Shown here in pieces: positions 1 through 8,099 of a stretch of 37,640 nucleotides of DNA. Under the pieces are notes generated by a model. It saw nothing but the letters and a program-made list of their open reading frames with translations, was not told the DNA's origin and did not search any database. The position numbers and the translations under genes were made by a program. The first letter of the stretch is position 1. Each line of letters begins with the position of its first letter. The stretch spans positions 1 through 37,640 of the forward strand of contig DCWG01000146.1 of the NCBI GenBank assembly GCA_002327525.1, written 5' to 3'. The DNA comes from Gammaproteobacteria bacterium UBA2168. Its GTDB lineage: Bacteria; Pseudomonadota; Gammaproteobacteria; Pseudomonadales; Azotimanducaceae.

Positions 1-491
1 CTCTGGTAGCCCGGGTTGTAGGAGATGATGAGCAGGAAATCGGGATGTGCGGAGACCAGCTCGCCCGTTTTGTCGATGGGGAGCAGCCGGCGGTGGTCCG
101 TTAGCGAATGGATGAGCACGGTGGTGTCCTTGCGCGCTTCGACGATCTCGTCGAGATAGCACATGGCACCCGTACGCACCGCGCGGGTCAGCGGTCCATC
201 GCTCCAGACGGTGGAATCGCCCTGCAGCAGGTAGCGGCCGACCATGTCGGTGGCGGTGAGGTCTTCATGGCATGAGATGGTGACCAACGGCACCTCTATC
301 TGCTTCGCCGCCTTGCGGTACAAACGCCACGCCATGTGCTCCACGAACCGGGTCTTGCCGCAGCCGGTGGGGCCTTTCAGCAATACCGGCAGGCATGCCC
401 GGTAGGCGGCTTCGAATACTTCCAACTCGTCGGTGAGCGGCAGATAGTAGGGTTCGGTCTCGAGAGTGGCAAAGTTGACGGCCTCGCTCAT
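1..491 (-). CDS. CbbQ/NirQ/NorQ-type AAA+ ATPase (partial, runs off left edge)
   Basis: This is the N-terminal 163 residues of a MoxR-class AAA+ ATPase. The translation opens [19 protein letters not shown] and reaches a Walker A motif, GPTGCGKT, at about residues 41-48. A Walker B-like CYLDEI follows at about 115, and the fragment ends near the sensor-1 Asn (ISYNPGYQ). The short N-terminus before Walker A is typical of CbbQ/NirQ/NorQ/GvpN proteins. These act as chaperone-like ATPases with a VWA-domain partner (CbbO/NorD) to activate metalloenzymes such as Rubisco or nitric oxide reductase. The partner would normally lie downstream, off the left edge, so the target is unknown. The start at 491 is chosen because AGGAGA lies just upstream. 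The gene is divergent from the hydrolase at 606. Confidence 0.88.
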   Translation of the reverse strand, partial: MSEAVNFATLETEPYYLPLTDELEVFEAAYRACLPVLLKGPTGCGKTRFVEHMAWRLYRKAAKQIEVPLVTISCHEDLTATDMVGRYLLQGDSTVWSDGPLTRAVRTGAMCYLDEIVEARKDTTVLIHSLTDHRRLLPIDKTGELVSAHPDFLLIISYNPGYQ

Positions 492-605
492 GTTGTCTCC
501 TGTTCTTTGTACCGGACTATAACCCGGCTATTGCACTGTCGCGCAATATGGGAATCTAGCGATATAGTGGATGTCCTCGAACAGGACACGGGTACAAAGG
601 GCAGT
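492..605. promoter_or_regulatory. Divergent intergenic region with repeated GAACAGG boxes and a dyad
   Basis: This 114-bp gap must hold the promoters of the two divergent genes. The hexamer TATAGT occurs on both strands (563-568 plus; 516-521 minus) and suits a -10 element, but no good -35 is visible. A dyad TATTGC-N8-GCAATA lies at 529-548 between them. CTTTGTACC (505-513) and its exact reverse complement (591-599) form a second, wide dyad. GAACAGGACAC occurs at 579-589 and again at 609-619, inside the hydrolase gene, exactly 30 bp apart. A one-mismatch inverted copy at 495-505 overlaps the ATPase ribosome binding site. Regulatory meaning is inferred only. Confidence 0.4.
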
Positions 606-1697
606 ATGGAACAGGACACAGACGGTTTGTTAGACGCAATCACGGCACTGGTGTCGCCTCTGCTCACCGCACTCGATGCGCTCGCCTATGCGGGCCGTCA
701 TCTGCATCCACCCGATCTTCAGCAAGTGGCAGGTGCGGTTCGCCAGTTCCGCGAACCGCTGAGCGTAGGACTCGAGCGCTTCAAAGCACAGGAATGGCCA
801 GAGCACCTGCAACGCTTCTACAGTCACTGTAATGAGGCGGCCGGACATACGCTGCGTGCCTTCGACGGGCTCGAAAACTCACTCGCCGACCCCAGTGGCG
901 TGATGGTCGCGTATCGCGCCATGGGTTCGAGCACGCGCGCGATCGAGGTACTGTACCCGGTCACCAGCATGCTGCCGCCGGTGAGCCGCTTTTACGTGCA
1001 CGAGGAGTATCGTGAGGACGAGGAGTTGAACGAGAAACTGGTGGCTGCGGATCCAAGCCGCGAGGAAGTCGGCGTGATGCATGCCGCGAACACGAGCGAC
1101 GAGCGCGGTGGGTTTTCACTCTACGTTCCCGAGTACTACGATCCGGACGCAGCCTGTCCCCTGATCGTCGCGTTGCACGGGGGCAGTGGTCACGGGCGCT
1201 CGTTTGTGTGGACGTGGCTGCGTGAGGCGCGTACCCGAGGCGCGATTCTATTGAGCCCCACATCGCGTGAGGGTACCTGGTCGCTGATGGGGCAGGATGT
1301 CGACACACCCAATCTGCATCGCATGGTGGACCACATCAAAGAGCACTGGAACATCGACGATGAGCGCGTGTTGCTGACCGGCATGTCCGATGGCGGTACC
1401 TTCAGTTACATCGCGGGGTTACGCGAGCGTACACCATTTACCCATCTGGCCCCGAGTTCCGCATCGTTTCATCCCATGTTGCTGGAAGTGGTCAGCCCAA
1501 GCAGGATCAAAGACCTGCCCATCTACCTGATGCACGGCGCGCTCGACTGGATGTTTCCGGTGGACGTCGCACGCACGGCGCGCGATGCGTTCGCGGCTGC
1601 TGGCGCCGACCTGACCTATCGAGAAATCGAGGACCTGTCGCATACCTACCCGCGGGAGGAAAACATGCGCATCCTCGACTGGCTGATGGGTGACTGA
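606..1697 (+). CDS. Alpha/beta hydrolase (esterase/phospholipase-like)
   Basis: A 363-residue protein with an N-terminal alpha-helical stretch of about 165 residues followed by an alpha/beta-hydrolase domain. PLIVALHGGSG is the strand-3/oxyanion region. The nucleophile elbow is GMSDGG, with Ser at residue 261. The likely Asp is in ALDW (D314) and the His in LSHTYP (H346), so a full catalytic triad is present. It resembles predicted phospholipase/carboxylesterases and polyhydroxybutyrate-depolymerase-like enzymes; the substrate cannot be read from sequence. No signal peptide or membrane segment is seen, so it is probably cytoplasmic. The frame stays open upstream to 336, but that extension is antisense to the ATPase gene, so ATG 606 is preferred although its ribosome site is weak. 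An in-frame GTG at 567 is the alternative. Confidence 0.8.
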   Translation: MEQDTDGLLDAITALVSPLLTALDALAYAGRHLHPPDLQQVAGAVRQFREPLSVGLERFKAQEWPEHLQRFYSHCNEAAGHTLRAFDGLENSLADPSGVMVAYRAMGSSTRAIEVLYPVTSMLPPVSRFYVHEEYREDEELNEKLVAADPSREEVGVMHAANTSDERGGFSLYVPEYYDPDAACPLIVALHGGSGHGRSFVWTWLREARTRGAILLSPTSREGTWSLMGQDVDTPNLHRMVDHIKEHWNIDDERVLLTGMSDGGTFSYIAGLRERTPFTHLAPSSASFHPMLLEVVSPSRIKDLPIYLMHGALDWMFPVDVARTARDAFAAAGADLTYREIEDLSHTYPREENMRILDWLMGD

Positions 1698-1699
1698 TT

Positions 1700-1770
1700 G
1701 GGGGAAAAGGGGACGGGTACATTTGTTGGCCAAGTCCGGGTGTTCGTAACTGTACCCGTCCCCTTTCCCC
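1700..1770. repeat. Long inverted repeat between convergent genes; terminator or REP-like element
   Basis: Arms at 1700-1720 and 1752-1770 are near-perfect reverse complements, about 19 pairs with one bulged A, sharing the core GGGGACGGGTAC. They enclose a 31-nt spacer that itself contains the palindrome TTGGCCAA. The element begins 3 bp after the hydrolase stop and ends 25 bp before the stop of the convergent GST gene, so it could fold as a bidirectional terminator. The G-run/ACGGGTAC arms also resemble the palindromic repeats associated with REP-associated tyrosine transposases. No such transposase is present here, and no second copy was noticed in the window. Structure is certain; role is inferred. 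Confidence 0.7.
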
Positions 1771-1794
1771 GGTATTTCTATGTCCGACATGGGA

Positions 1795-2430
1795 TCAACC
1801 CCCGGGGCTGATGGAGAAATTCAGCTTCGCTGCCTCCAGGTAGGAGGGGCGCGCGGCCATTCTGGCGGTGTAATCATCGAGCACGGGTGAAAGCTCGATG
1901 CCATAGAGCTTCGCCCAGGCGAGGCAAGTAGTGAGCATGATATCGGCACCCGTGAATGTTTCGCCAACCAGGTGGGGTGCTTTGTCCAGGCGATGTTCGG
2001 CGAACCGCACTTGCTTTAAGAATCCTTCGATGGCTGTATCGATGGCGGCAGGTGCTTCGCCGTACAGATCGGCCAGATCGCGGTGCTTGCGCATCACGTA
2101 CAGCGTATGGGCGTCCAGTTCCATCTGCACGAAGGACAGCCACTCGTTGTACTTTGCGCGCTCAACGGTGTAAGGCCGCGGTACCAGGCCCGTGTCTGGC
2201 CCGTAGGTATCCCCCAGATAGGTGACCATGGCCGCGCTCTCGGTGAGAACGAGGTCACCGTCCACCAGCACCGGTATCTTCTCCTTGATGTTTAGACGGC
2301 GGAATGCGTCCGTCTGTGTCTCGCCCGTGCGCGATCCGATCAGGTGCGGGGTGTACTGAATGCCGAGTTCGCTGAGCATCCAGTGAGGGCGGATGGTGCG
2401 CGAGGTCGCTCCTCCCCAGATCTCGATCAT
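1795..2430 (-). CDS. Glutathione S-transferase family protein
   Basis: A 211-residue protein of normal GST length. The N-terminal thioredoxin-like domain (about 1-80) begins IEIWGGATSRTIRPHWML, with the helix-1 Ser/Thr near residues 9-10. It includes the cis-Pro strand KIPVLVDGDLVLTESAAM, whose E-S pair binds the glutathione gamma-glutamyl group. A C-terminal all-alpha domain follows, with TGADIMLTTCLAW as the N-capping/hydrophobic staple region. Cytosolic GSTs conjugate or reduce electrophiles using glutathione; the substrate is unknown. Its start overlaps the stop of the monooxygenase gene in an ATGA arrangement (2427-2430), implying translational coupling, and the pair may act on the same quinone or aromatic product. 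Confidence 0.92.
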   Translation of the reverse strand: MIEIWGGATSRTIRPHWMLSELGIQYTPHLIGSRTGETQTDAFRRLNIKEKIPVLVDGDLVLTESAAMVTYLGDTYGPDTGLVPRPYTVERAKYNEWLSFVQMELDAHTLYVMRKHRDLADLYGEAPAAIDTAIEGFLKQVRFAEHRLDKAPHLVGETFTGADIMLTTCLAWAKLYGIELSPVLDDYTARMAARPSYLEAAKLNFSISPGG

Positions 2431-2732
2431 CGCGGCATTTCGATTTCGGTGGCATCAAAAAAGCGTGCCTCGACGCTCTTTGGCGGATTTGCCGCCATCG
2501 CTGCTTGAAACTCGGCCATGTGCGGTGTGGCGAAATGCGCGGCCAGCGCTTCTTTGCTCGCCCAGCGCTCCGATATGCGCACCGCACCCTGGTTGGCCAT
2601 CTCGATGCTGAAGGTGTAGTCCTCGCAACCTTCCTCATTCATGGTGGCGCTCTGTATGGTAAGGATGGCGTCCCGCATGGCGTCTATGGCCTCGGGCGTG
2701 GATTCAATGCGTGCTGCGACGACGATCATCAT
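2427..2732 (-). CDS. Antibiotic biosynthesis monooxygenase (ABM)/YgiN-like protein
   Basis: A protein of about 101 residues with the ABM ferredoxin-like fold signature: MIVVAARIES near the start, an ILTIQSATMNEEGCEDYTF strand-helix region, and RISERWASKEALAAHFATPH in the middle. Relatives are cofactor-free, dimeric monooxygenases or quinol oxidases such as YgiN. Two consecutive ATGs lie at 2732 and 2729. A GGGAGA ribosome site lies 3 or 6 bases before them, which fits 2729 slightly better. An upstream ATG at 2759 lies inside the ligase remnant and is not favoured. The gene is coupled to the GST gene by a 4-bp overlap. Its 5' end overlaps the tail of the ATP-grasp remnant frame by about 29 bp. 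Confidence 0.85.
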   Translation of the reverse strand: MMIVVAARIESTPEAIDAMRDAILTIQSATMNEEGCEDYTFSIEMANQGAVRISERWASKEALAAHFATPHMAEFQAAMAANPPKSVEARFFDATEIEMPR

Positions 2733-3108
2733 GGTTCTCCCTATCGAGTGTTGTTTCAAGCGCTCGCATTTTGCCCCTCGCCTTCCCAGAGAGACGCCTG
2801 ACTGACGTTGTCGAAGCGATTGAAGCGTACTCTACCCGGTCTTCGAGTGTCGGTGTGAATACATCCAGTGCTTGGATGTCACCCAATCGTGGCAACAAAC
2901 CCTCGTCGTTGGTGATCTGAATGCTGAGACCGGGTCGTGCGTTCAGCTCCAGCAACAGGGGTCCGCGTTGCTGGTCGATGACGATGTCGCAGCCGAGGTA
3001 GCCGAGTTGAGTGACGTCGTAGCAGCTTGCGGCCAGCGCTAGCAAACGCGTCCAGTTGGGGATTTCGATACGCGACAGATCTGCCCCCGTTAGTGGCTTC
3101 GTGGCGGC
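2704..3108 (-). pseudogene. 3' remnant of alpha-L-glutamate ligase-like ATP-grasp (RimK-related) gene
   Basis: About 135 codons match only the C-terminal end of RimK-related ATP-grasp ligases. The match runs from the segment PLTGADLSRIEIPNW through LGYLGCDIVIDQQRGPLLLE and LNARPGLSIQI, the metal- and nucleotide-binding strand with the terminal N-A-R-P-G motif, to GLLPRLGDIQALD. The N-terminal two thirds, including most of the ATP-grasp fold, is absent. Upstream of about 3108 the frame continues only as sequence antisense to the radical SAM gene and has no family resemblance. There is therefore no sensible start and the fragment cannot encode an active ligase. The break point lies within about 5 bp of the likely start of the neighbouring radical SAM gene, indicating a rearrangement junction or an assembly join. 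Confidence 0.75.
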
Positions 3109-3112
3109 ACGG

Positions 3113-3996
3113 ATGGAAGGCAAGGGAGAGCGTGCAGGAGAGCGAGAAAAGGATGGTGCGTTCCTGTTGGAAGACCAGGTGCACCACAAGGGACGTGAGG
3201 CCACGGCAAATCCCGCTAGCCGTTTTCTCCTGACTCGCAGTGTTCGCACGCCGGACGGCTGGGATCTGCCGGAAGAACCGGATTCTGCTCCGCAGACACG
3301 TTTCTACGCGGACACAACCGTGCGCATCATTACGCGCAATCGCTCGCCGGATGTGCCGTTCGACCGCTCCATCAACGCCTACAAGGGCTGCGAGCACGGC
3401 TGCGTGTACTGTTTCGCCCGTCCGACATACGCCTATCTCGATCTGCTCACCGGGCTAGCGGAGCGAGGCCTGGTCAATGTCATGGTCAGTATCACGACCC
3501 TCGATAACCGTCTGAAAACGCTGCTCGAGCCCCGCACGGCGAGCCCGGCGGCGAGGCTTCGAAACGTGTCTGCGCTGGCGGGGGCCGGTGTCCCGGTCGG
3601 TGTCCTTGCAGCCCCGTCATTCCGTTCATCAACGACGCACAGATAGAGGCCATCGTCGATGCTTCTGCCGGGGCTGGCAGGCAGATGATGAAGTGCCTGC
3701 TGCTGAGGCTGCCCGGCGAAGTGAATCCGCTTTTCGAGGATTGGCTGCACACGCACTTCCTGATGAAGCGCGAGCGTGTGATGAACGCGATGCAGGACAT
3801 GCACCAGGGCAAACCCTACCGCTCGGAATGGGGCTTACGTGCTCGCGGGTCGGGACCGCTGGCAGAACTGCTGCATGCGAGATTTCAACGCTCGCTCAAC
3901 AAGCACCGGCTTCAGGACGAGGAACTGCCGGAGCTGCGCACCGACCTGTTCAGTCCGCCTGTGCGAGGGATTCCCGGGCAGATGTCGCTGTTCTGA
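3113..3996 (+). pseudogene. PA0069-family radical SAM protein, deleted and frameshifted
   Basis: The 5' part encodes the conserved head of PA0069-family radical SAM proteins: KGREATANPASRF, DVPFDRSINAYKGCEHG, and a CX3CX2C iron-sulfur motif with Cys at residues 93, 97 and 100 counted from ATG 3113. Straight after ARPTYAYLDL the sequence jumps to LLTGLAERGLVNVMVSITTL. In family members about 85-100 residues separate these segments, so an in-frame deletion is inferred at about 3437-3448. A run of four C bases at 3612-3615 then shifts the frame; five would restore it. The remainder (LLLRLPGEVNPLFEDWL to GIPGQMSLF) continues in the next frame to the stop at 3996. Both lesions predict a non-functional product. 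The start is uncertain because no clear ribosome site precedes it. Confidence 0.8.
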
Positions 3997-4060
3997 TGCT
4001 TGTGGTGGGGGCCTGCTACACTGGCCGATTCTCGATGGGGAGGGGCGACGGGGAGTGGTT

Positions 4061-5629
4061 ATGGATCTGGTTACCTGGTCGTGGCTGTTTCTGATTCTGT
4101 ACGTGGCCATCATGATCGCGTTTGGTATCTGGGGACGGGTGCGGGTCAAAAACGCCGATGATTTTGCGACTGCGCGCAATGCGTATGGACCCGTGTTTCT
4201 GGCGTTTGCGTTTGCCGCCACCACCGCCAGCGGAGCGACGTTCGTCGGCTTCCCCGGCATCGCGTACGAGGCGGGCTTCACGGCGCTGTGGTCGGTGTTC
4301 CTCTACCCCATCGGTGTCTATCTCGGCGTTCTGGTGTGCCTGCGCGTGGTGAGTAACAGCGGCCACGAGTTCGGTAATCGCTCGATCCCCGAGTACCTCG
4401 GCAGCCGCTATCAGTCGGACGCCGTGCGCATCATGGTGTCGGTTTTCTCCCTGCTGTTGTTTTTCTACCTCGCAGGGCAGCTGGTATCCGGCATCGTCAT
4501 GTTCGAACTCATGCTCGGCGTGGAGCCAGAGTGGGCACTCGGGATTACGGCCGCCGTGTTGATGACATATGTCGTACTCGGCGGTGCGCACGCCGACATC
4601 CTCACCGACGGCGTGCAGGGTTTTATCATGGTCGTGATCGGTGCAGCGTTGGTCGTCCTGTTTCTGATCGGTTTTGGCGTGGACGGCGGATTGGGTGGCG
4701 TGGTGGACAACCTGCGCGCCCAGGATCCCAACCTGGTGGCGTGGTTGAACCCGGACAACGTGCTGTACCACTCCTGGTGGTCGGTATTGGCGGTATTGAT
4801 GGCCCATGTGCCGCTCGGCATGCTTCCGCACATCGGCAACAAGCTGTGGGCGCTGAAGGAGCCAAAACAGCGCAGGCGCTTCCTTCGCCTGGCGTTCACC
4901 TTCGGTCTGACGCTGGGCATGCTGGGACTTGGCGGTCTGTTGGCGCGTGCCGTGCTCGGAGATGCGCTGCTACAACCGGGTGAGACCAGCAACAATGCGC
5001 TCGCGTACCTGTTCATCGAGTTGTTTCCCACCTGGCTGGCGGCGCTGCTCGGCATTGGCATTCTGGCCGCCGTGATGTCCACGGCCGACGGCCTGGTGGT
5101 TTCGAGTTCCCAGATCATCGCCAACGATCTGTACCGATTGAGCTATATCCCCCGTTATGGTGCTCACCTCGATGAGGAGACGGTGGACCGGCGGGTGCTC
5201 GCGATCAGCCGCCTCGGCACCGTGGCGGTGATGGTGATCTGCACGGCCATGGCCTGGGCGCTCATGGATCGCAACGTCGCGATGATCGTGTGGATAGGAT
5301 CGGGCGGCATGATGGCCGCGTTTTCGGGACCGCTAGTGGTGGGTGCCGTATGGCGTGGTGTCACCACCGCCGGTGCGGTCGCGGGGCTGGCTGGAGGAGT
5401 GATCGTGTTCGTCATCGCGCACAGCGGTGTGGTCGATCCACTCTGGTTCCAGCCGGGCTGGGCAGCGGATGCCGCTGCGTGGCTCGAGGGGGAGGCGCCT
5501 AATCCGTGGTCCTGTGCGACGATGGGTGAAGTCGCCTCGGTTAGTCTCACCTGGATCGTCTCGAAACTTACCCGGCCGCTGCCAGACGAGCACATCGAAC
5601 GTATGTTCGGGCTGCAGGGCGGCGGCTGA
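4061..5629 (+). CDS. Sodium:solute symporter family (SSF) transporter
   Basis: A 522-residue inner-membrane protein with about 13 hydrophobic segments, the expected size for the SSF (LeuT-fold) family. Diagnostic pieces are FAFAATTASGATFVGFPG in the first helices, VLGGAHADILTDGVQGFIM in the middle, and the SSF signature region AAVMSTADGLVVSSSQIIAN. These carriers import a small solute with Na+. Sequence alone does not separate amino acid, sugar or carboxylate substrates. ATG 4061 is chosen because GGGGAG lies 5-6 bases upstream; the frame is open further upstream but there overlaps the radical SAM remnant. The stop shares a base with the start of the next gene (TGATG), so the two are probably one transcript and functionally linked. 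Confidence 0.9.
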   Translation: MDLVTWSWLFLILYVAIMIAFGIWGRVRVKNADDFATARNAYGPVFLAFAFAATTASGATFVGFPGIAYEAGFTALWSVFLYPIGVYLGVLVCLRVVSNSGHEFGNRSIPEYLGSRYQSDAVRIMVSVFSLLLFFYLAGQLVSGIVMFELMLGVEPEWALGITAAVLMTYVVLGGAHADILTDGVQGFIMVVIGAALVVLFLIGFGVDGGLGGVVDNLRAQDPNLVAWLNPDNVLYHSWWSVLAVLMAHVPLGMLPHIGNKLWALKEPKQRRRFLRLAFTFGLTLGMLGLGGLLARAVLGDALLQPGETSNNALAYLFIELFPTWLAALLGIGILAAVMSTADGLVVSSSQIIANDLYRLSYIPRYGAHLDEETVDRRVLAISRLGTVAVMVICTAMAWALMDRNVAMIVWIGSGGMMAAFSGPLVVGAVWRGVTTAGAVAGLAGGVIVFVIAHSGVVDPLWFQPGWAADAAAWLEGEAPNPWSCATMGEVASVSLTWIVSKLTRPLPDEHIERMFGLQGGG

Positions 5630-6588
5630 TGTCGGGAGAACCGCGCGTCCCGTTCAGAGCGGCCGCGGTGTTCTGCATGCTGCTCACCTCTTGCGCGCAC
5701 GCGGGTGACCCGCAAACACTCGCGAGTGGATTCCATAGCCTCTACTCACCCTTTCTCTTCGGTGAGCGCCTGTACATGGGCGGCTGGCAGCGTTTGCCCG
5801 AGCGCGTGCCCTGGCCGGATCGGCTGTTTCAGGCGCGCCGGAGCGGCGAAGGCTGGACGAAGCCGGTACCGCTGCGCTGGTCCGGTGGCCGCGAGCACGG
5901 GGGGCGTGCCGGAGAAGTTCCCGGCTTCCATGCCAACGACCCGGTCGTGGTACGCGACCCTGAGAGCGGCCGGCTGGTGCTGCTCTACACTGCGTTTGCG
6001 AACGATGCGGTGGATCCGCTTGGTTGTGATCCCACCGTCAACCCGCTGGATTGCCTGGATACAAGGCGCAACGCGGTGGCGTGGATGACGAGTAAGGATG
6101 AAGGCAAAAGCTGGACGGATCGGGGCGTGTTGTTGCGCTCGGAGGACGGTGCTTTGAGCCCCGCGGCGGTAGTGCGGGGTGAGAACCTGTGGGTGTACTA
6201 CATGGATGCGAACCTGCCGGTCGAAGCCTCGGGCCTCTGGCGGCAGCGCGTGAATCTGCTCGGCATGATTCCCGTGGGGGGGCCGCAGCGTCTGCTGCAT
6301 CCCGGTACTGGAATGAGCAACGTGGACGTATCGATCGTCGGAGAACGCTTTTTCCTGGTAGGGAACCGAGCCCGCACCAGCCGTGTGGTTCTGTATGAGT
6401 CGGCCGACGGTGTGCTGTTCAGAGAACCGGCCTGCCATGCGAATCCGGTAGTCGAAGTGAACGGCGTCCGCCTGCACGGTCCGCACATTGAGTCGGTCTC
6501 ACCGCTGCGCATCCTTACCGGCTACGATGAGGGAGGCGGGTCGGCTCGTATCGTGCGCTTCACGATCACGAGCGTTTGCGCGGCCTGA
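5629..6588 (+). CDS. Predicted lipoprotein with beta-propeller (sialidase/GH43-like) fold
   Basis: A 319-residue exported protein. The N-terminus has a basic region, a hydrophobic core (AAAVFCMLL) and a lipobox LTSC with Cys at residue 22. AHA-GD just after it could also be a signal peptidase I site. The mature part has repeated propeller-like segments: FHANDPVVVRDPESGRLVLLYT, AVAWMTSKDEGKSWTDRG (an Asp-box-like S-x-D-x-G-x-x-W), LWVYYMD, and VVLYESADGVLF. Such five-bladed propellers occur in glycoside hydrolases of the GH43 and sialidase type and in non-catalytic sugar-binding proteins. No catalytic residues could be assigned. TGATG coupling to the SSF transporter suggests that it binds or processes the solute imported. 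It is convergent with the APC permease. Confidence 0.7.
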   Translation: MSGEPRVPFRAAAVFCMLLTSCAHAGDPQTLASGFHSLYSPFLFGERLYMGGWQRLPERVPWPDRLFQARRSGEGWTKPVPLRWSGGREHGGRAGEVPGFHANDPVVVRDPESGRLVLLYTAFANDAVDPLGCDPTVNPLDCLDTRRNAVAWMTSKDEGKSWTDRGVLLRSEDGALSPAAVVRGENLWVYYMDANLPVEASGLWRQRVNLLGMIPVGGPQRLLHPGTGMSNVDVSIVGERFFLVGNRARTSRVVLYESADGVLFREPACHANPVVEVNGVRLHGPHIESVSPLRILTGYDEGGGSARIVRFTITSVCAA

Positions 6589-6590
6589 CA

Positions 6591-7979
6591 TCACCCCGGA
6601 TTGCGGTGGCGCCACCAGAGAACTAGGCCGAGCAGCGACCAGAGCAGAATCATCAGCCATTCGTAGGGCCAGATCAGAGCCGAAGGAGACCACGGCAGGT
6701 ATGCCGACAGGAGCGCGATGGACAACACCACTGCGCCGCCGCCGACCAATCGGGGATGCGAGACCTCGAACGGCCGGGGCATGTCCGGTTCCGTTCTGCG
6801 TAACACCAGGAAGGAGATGGCGACGAACAGGAAGGCGATCATCACGGTGAAACTACTCGCGTCGATCAGCCAGACCAGCATCGTGCGTCCGAACAGAGGA
6901 GCAACGGTGGACGCCGCACCGATGGTGATGATGGCCGCGTAGGGTGTTTTGTACCTCGGGTGCAGGCGTGCGTAGACCGCCGGCAGATATCCCGATTCGG
7001 CGAGTGCGAACATCACGCGGCTCGCCCCGATGATGAAAGCGTTCCAACTCGTCAGGATACCGCCGACGCCGCCGAGTACCAGAAGCCGACCGGCCCATGA
7101 ATTTCCCCAGAGGGCGCTTGCCGCATCGCCGGTCGCCATGCTGCTGGCGGCCAACTGACCCGGGGGCATGGCCAGTGCCACGGAAAACGAGATGATGATG
7201 TACCAGGCAACCGCCAGGCACACCGATATCACCAGCAGCCGGCCGATGCGCTGACGCGGCAGGTCGATTTCTTCCGCTGACTGGGGAATGACATCGAAGC
7301 CCACCAGCATGGCGGGCACCATGATCAGCACGCTCAAGATGCCGGTGGCGGGTGTGACGATGAGTGGCTGCGCATTCTCCCACTGCCCGGCGCTGACGCC
7401 GCCAACCGAAAGCAGTACGCCTGCGATGACGATGAACACCATCACCAGGCTCTGCACCCTTGCGGCCCACGAGATGCCGATGACGTTGACGATGGTGAAG
7501 CCGATAGCGGCGGCGGCTCCTGTAACGACGAAGCCGAGATCCACCTCGGAGTCGAGCACGCTCCAGAGTGTGCCCACTCGGATGGCGGGGAAGAGATACT
7601 CCACAGCGGTGGGTAAAGCCACGGCCTCGAACACACAGACAGCCAGATAGGAAAACAACAGCGCCCAGGTACAGACGAACGACCAGTTCGCGCCCAGTGC
7701 GCGATGTGTATAGATGTGCTCACCACCCGCACGCGGCATGGCGGATGCCAGTTCGCTGTAGGTGAGGCCGATTAGCGCGATGGCGCTGCCACCGGCGGCG
7801 AACGCGATGAGCGTACCGAGAGAACCCGCGGTTGTGACCCAGTAGCCGGTCATGAGTACCCAGCTCCAGCCGATCATGGCCCCGAATGACAGGGTCAGTA
7901 CGTCGCGATTTTTCAGTACGCGCGCAAAGCGTGCTTCCCTCGGCGGAACGCCTGAGTGAGCGTCAGATGTCGACGGCAT
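6591..7979 (-). CDS. APC-family amino acid permease
   Basis: A 462-residue integral membrane protein with about 12 transmembrane segments. The first carries the APC unwound-helix motif in LSFGAMIGWSWVLM. Others include YSELASAMPRAGGEHIYTHRALG (the conserved E-x-x-x-x-P-x-x-G-G-x-Y-like motif), DVIPQSAEEIDLPRQRIGR and ASRVMFALAESGYLP. Members exchange or import amino acids or polyamines across the inner membrane. The frame opens further upstream to 8126, but the first 49 codons look non-coding. ATG 7979 has AGGGGA about 11 bases before it. The stop lies 2 bp from the stop of the convergent lipoprotein gene. The ORF at 8100 and the aldehyde dehydrogenase are divergent neighbours, so a link to amine or amino acid catabolism is possible but unproven. 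Confidence 0.88.
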   Translation of the reverse strand: MPSTSDAHSGVPPREARFARVLKNRDVLTLSFGAMIGWSWVLMTGYWVTTAGSLGTLIAFAAGGSAIALIGLTYSELASAMPRAGGEHIYTHRALGANWSFVCTWALLFSYLAVCVFEAVALPTAVEYLFPAIRVGTLWSVLDSEVDLGFVVTGAAAAIGFTIVNVIGISWAARVQSLVMVFIVIAGVLLSVGGVSAGQWENAQPLIVTPATGILSVLIMVPAMLVGFDVIPQSAEEIDLPRQRIGRLLVISVCLAVAWYIIISFSVALAMPPGQLAASSMATGDAASALWGNSWAGRLLVLGGVGGILTSWNAFIIGASRVMFALAESGYLPAVYARLHPRYKTPYAAIITIGAASTVAPLFGRTMLVWLIDASSFTVMIAFLFVAISFLVLRRTEPDMPRPFEVSHPRLVGGGAVVLSIALLSAYLPWSPSALIWPYEWLMILLWSLLGLVLWWRHRNPG

Positions 7980-8099
7980 AGATGATATTTCCCCTGAGAA
8001 CCCCGAGCATAGCGTGAGAAGGTGGGAGGTCGAAACAGGCCTTTGTTGTGGCCGTGCGTTTTGCTTGCCAGAATGGCGTGCCGATCTGGGGTTCATCGA

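Noticed and set aside
336..605. N-terminal extension of the first hydrolase
   Set aside because: It overlaps the ATPase gene on the other strand and lacks hydrolase-family sequence; ATG 606 is more sensible.
3056..3112. Upstream extension of the radical SAM frame
   Set aside because: This stretch is the antisense of the ATP-grasp remnant, so it is not part of the radical SAM gene.
4016..4831. A 271-codon minus-strand open frame
   Set aside because: It is antisense to the SSF transporter; the His/Gln-rich product is a typical shadow of a membrane protein gene.
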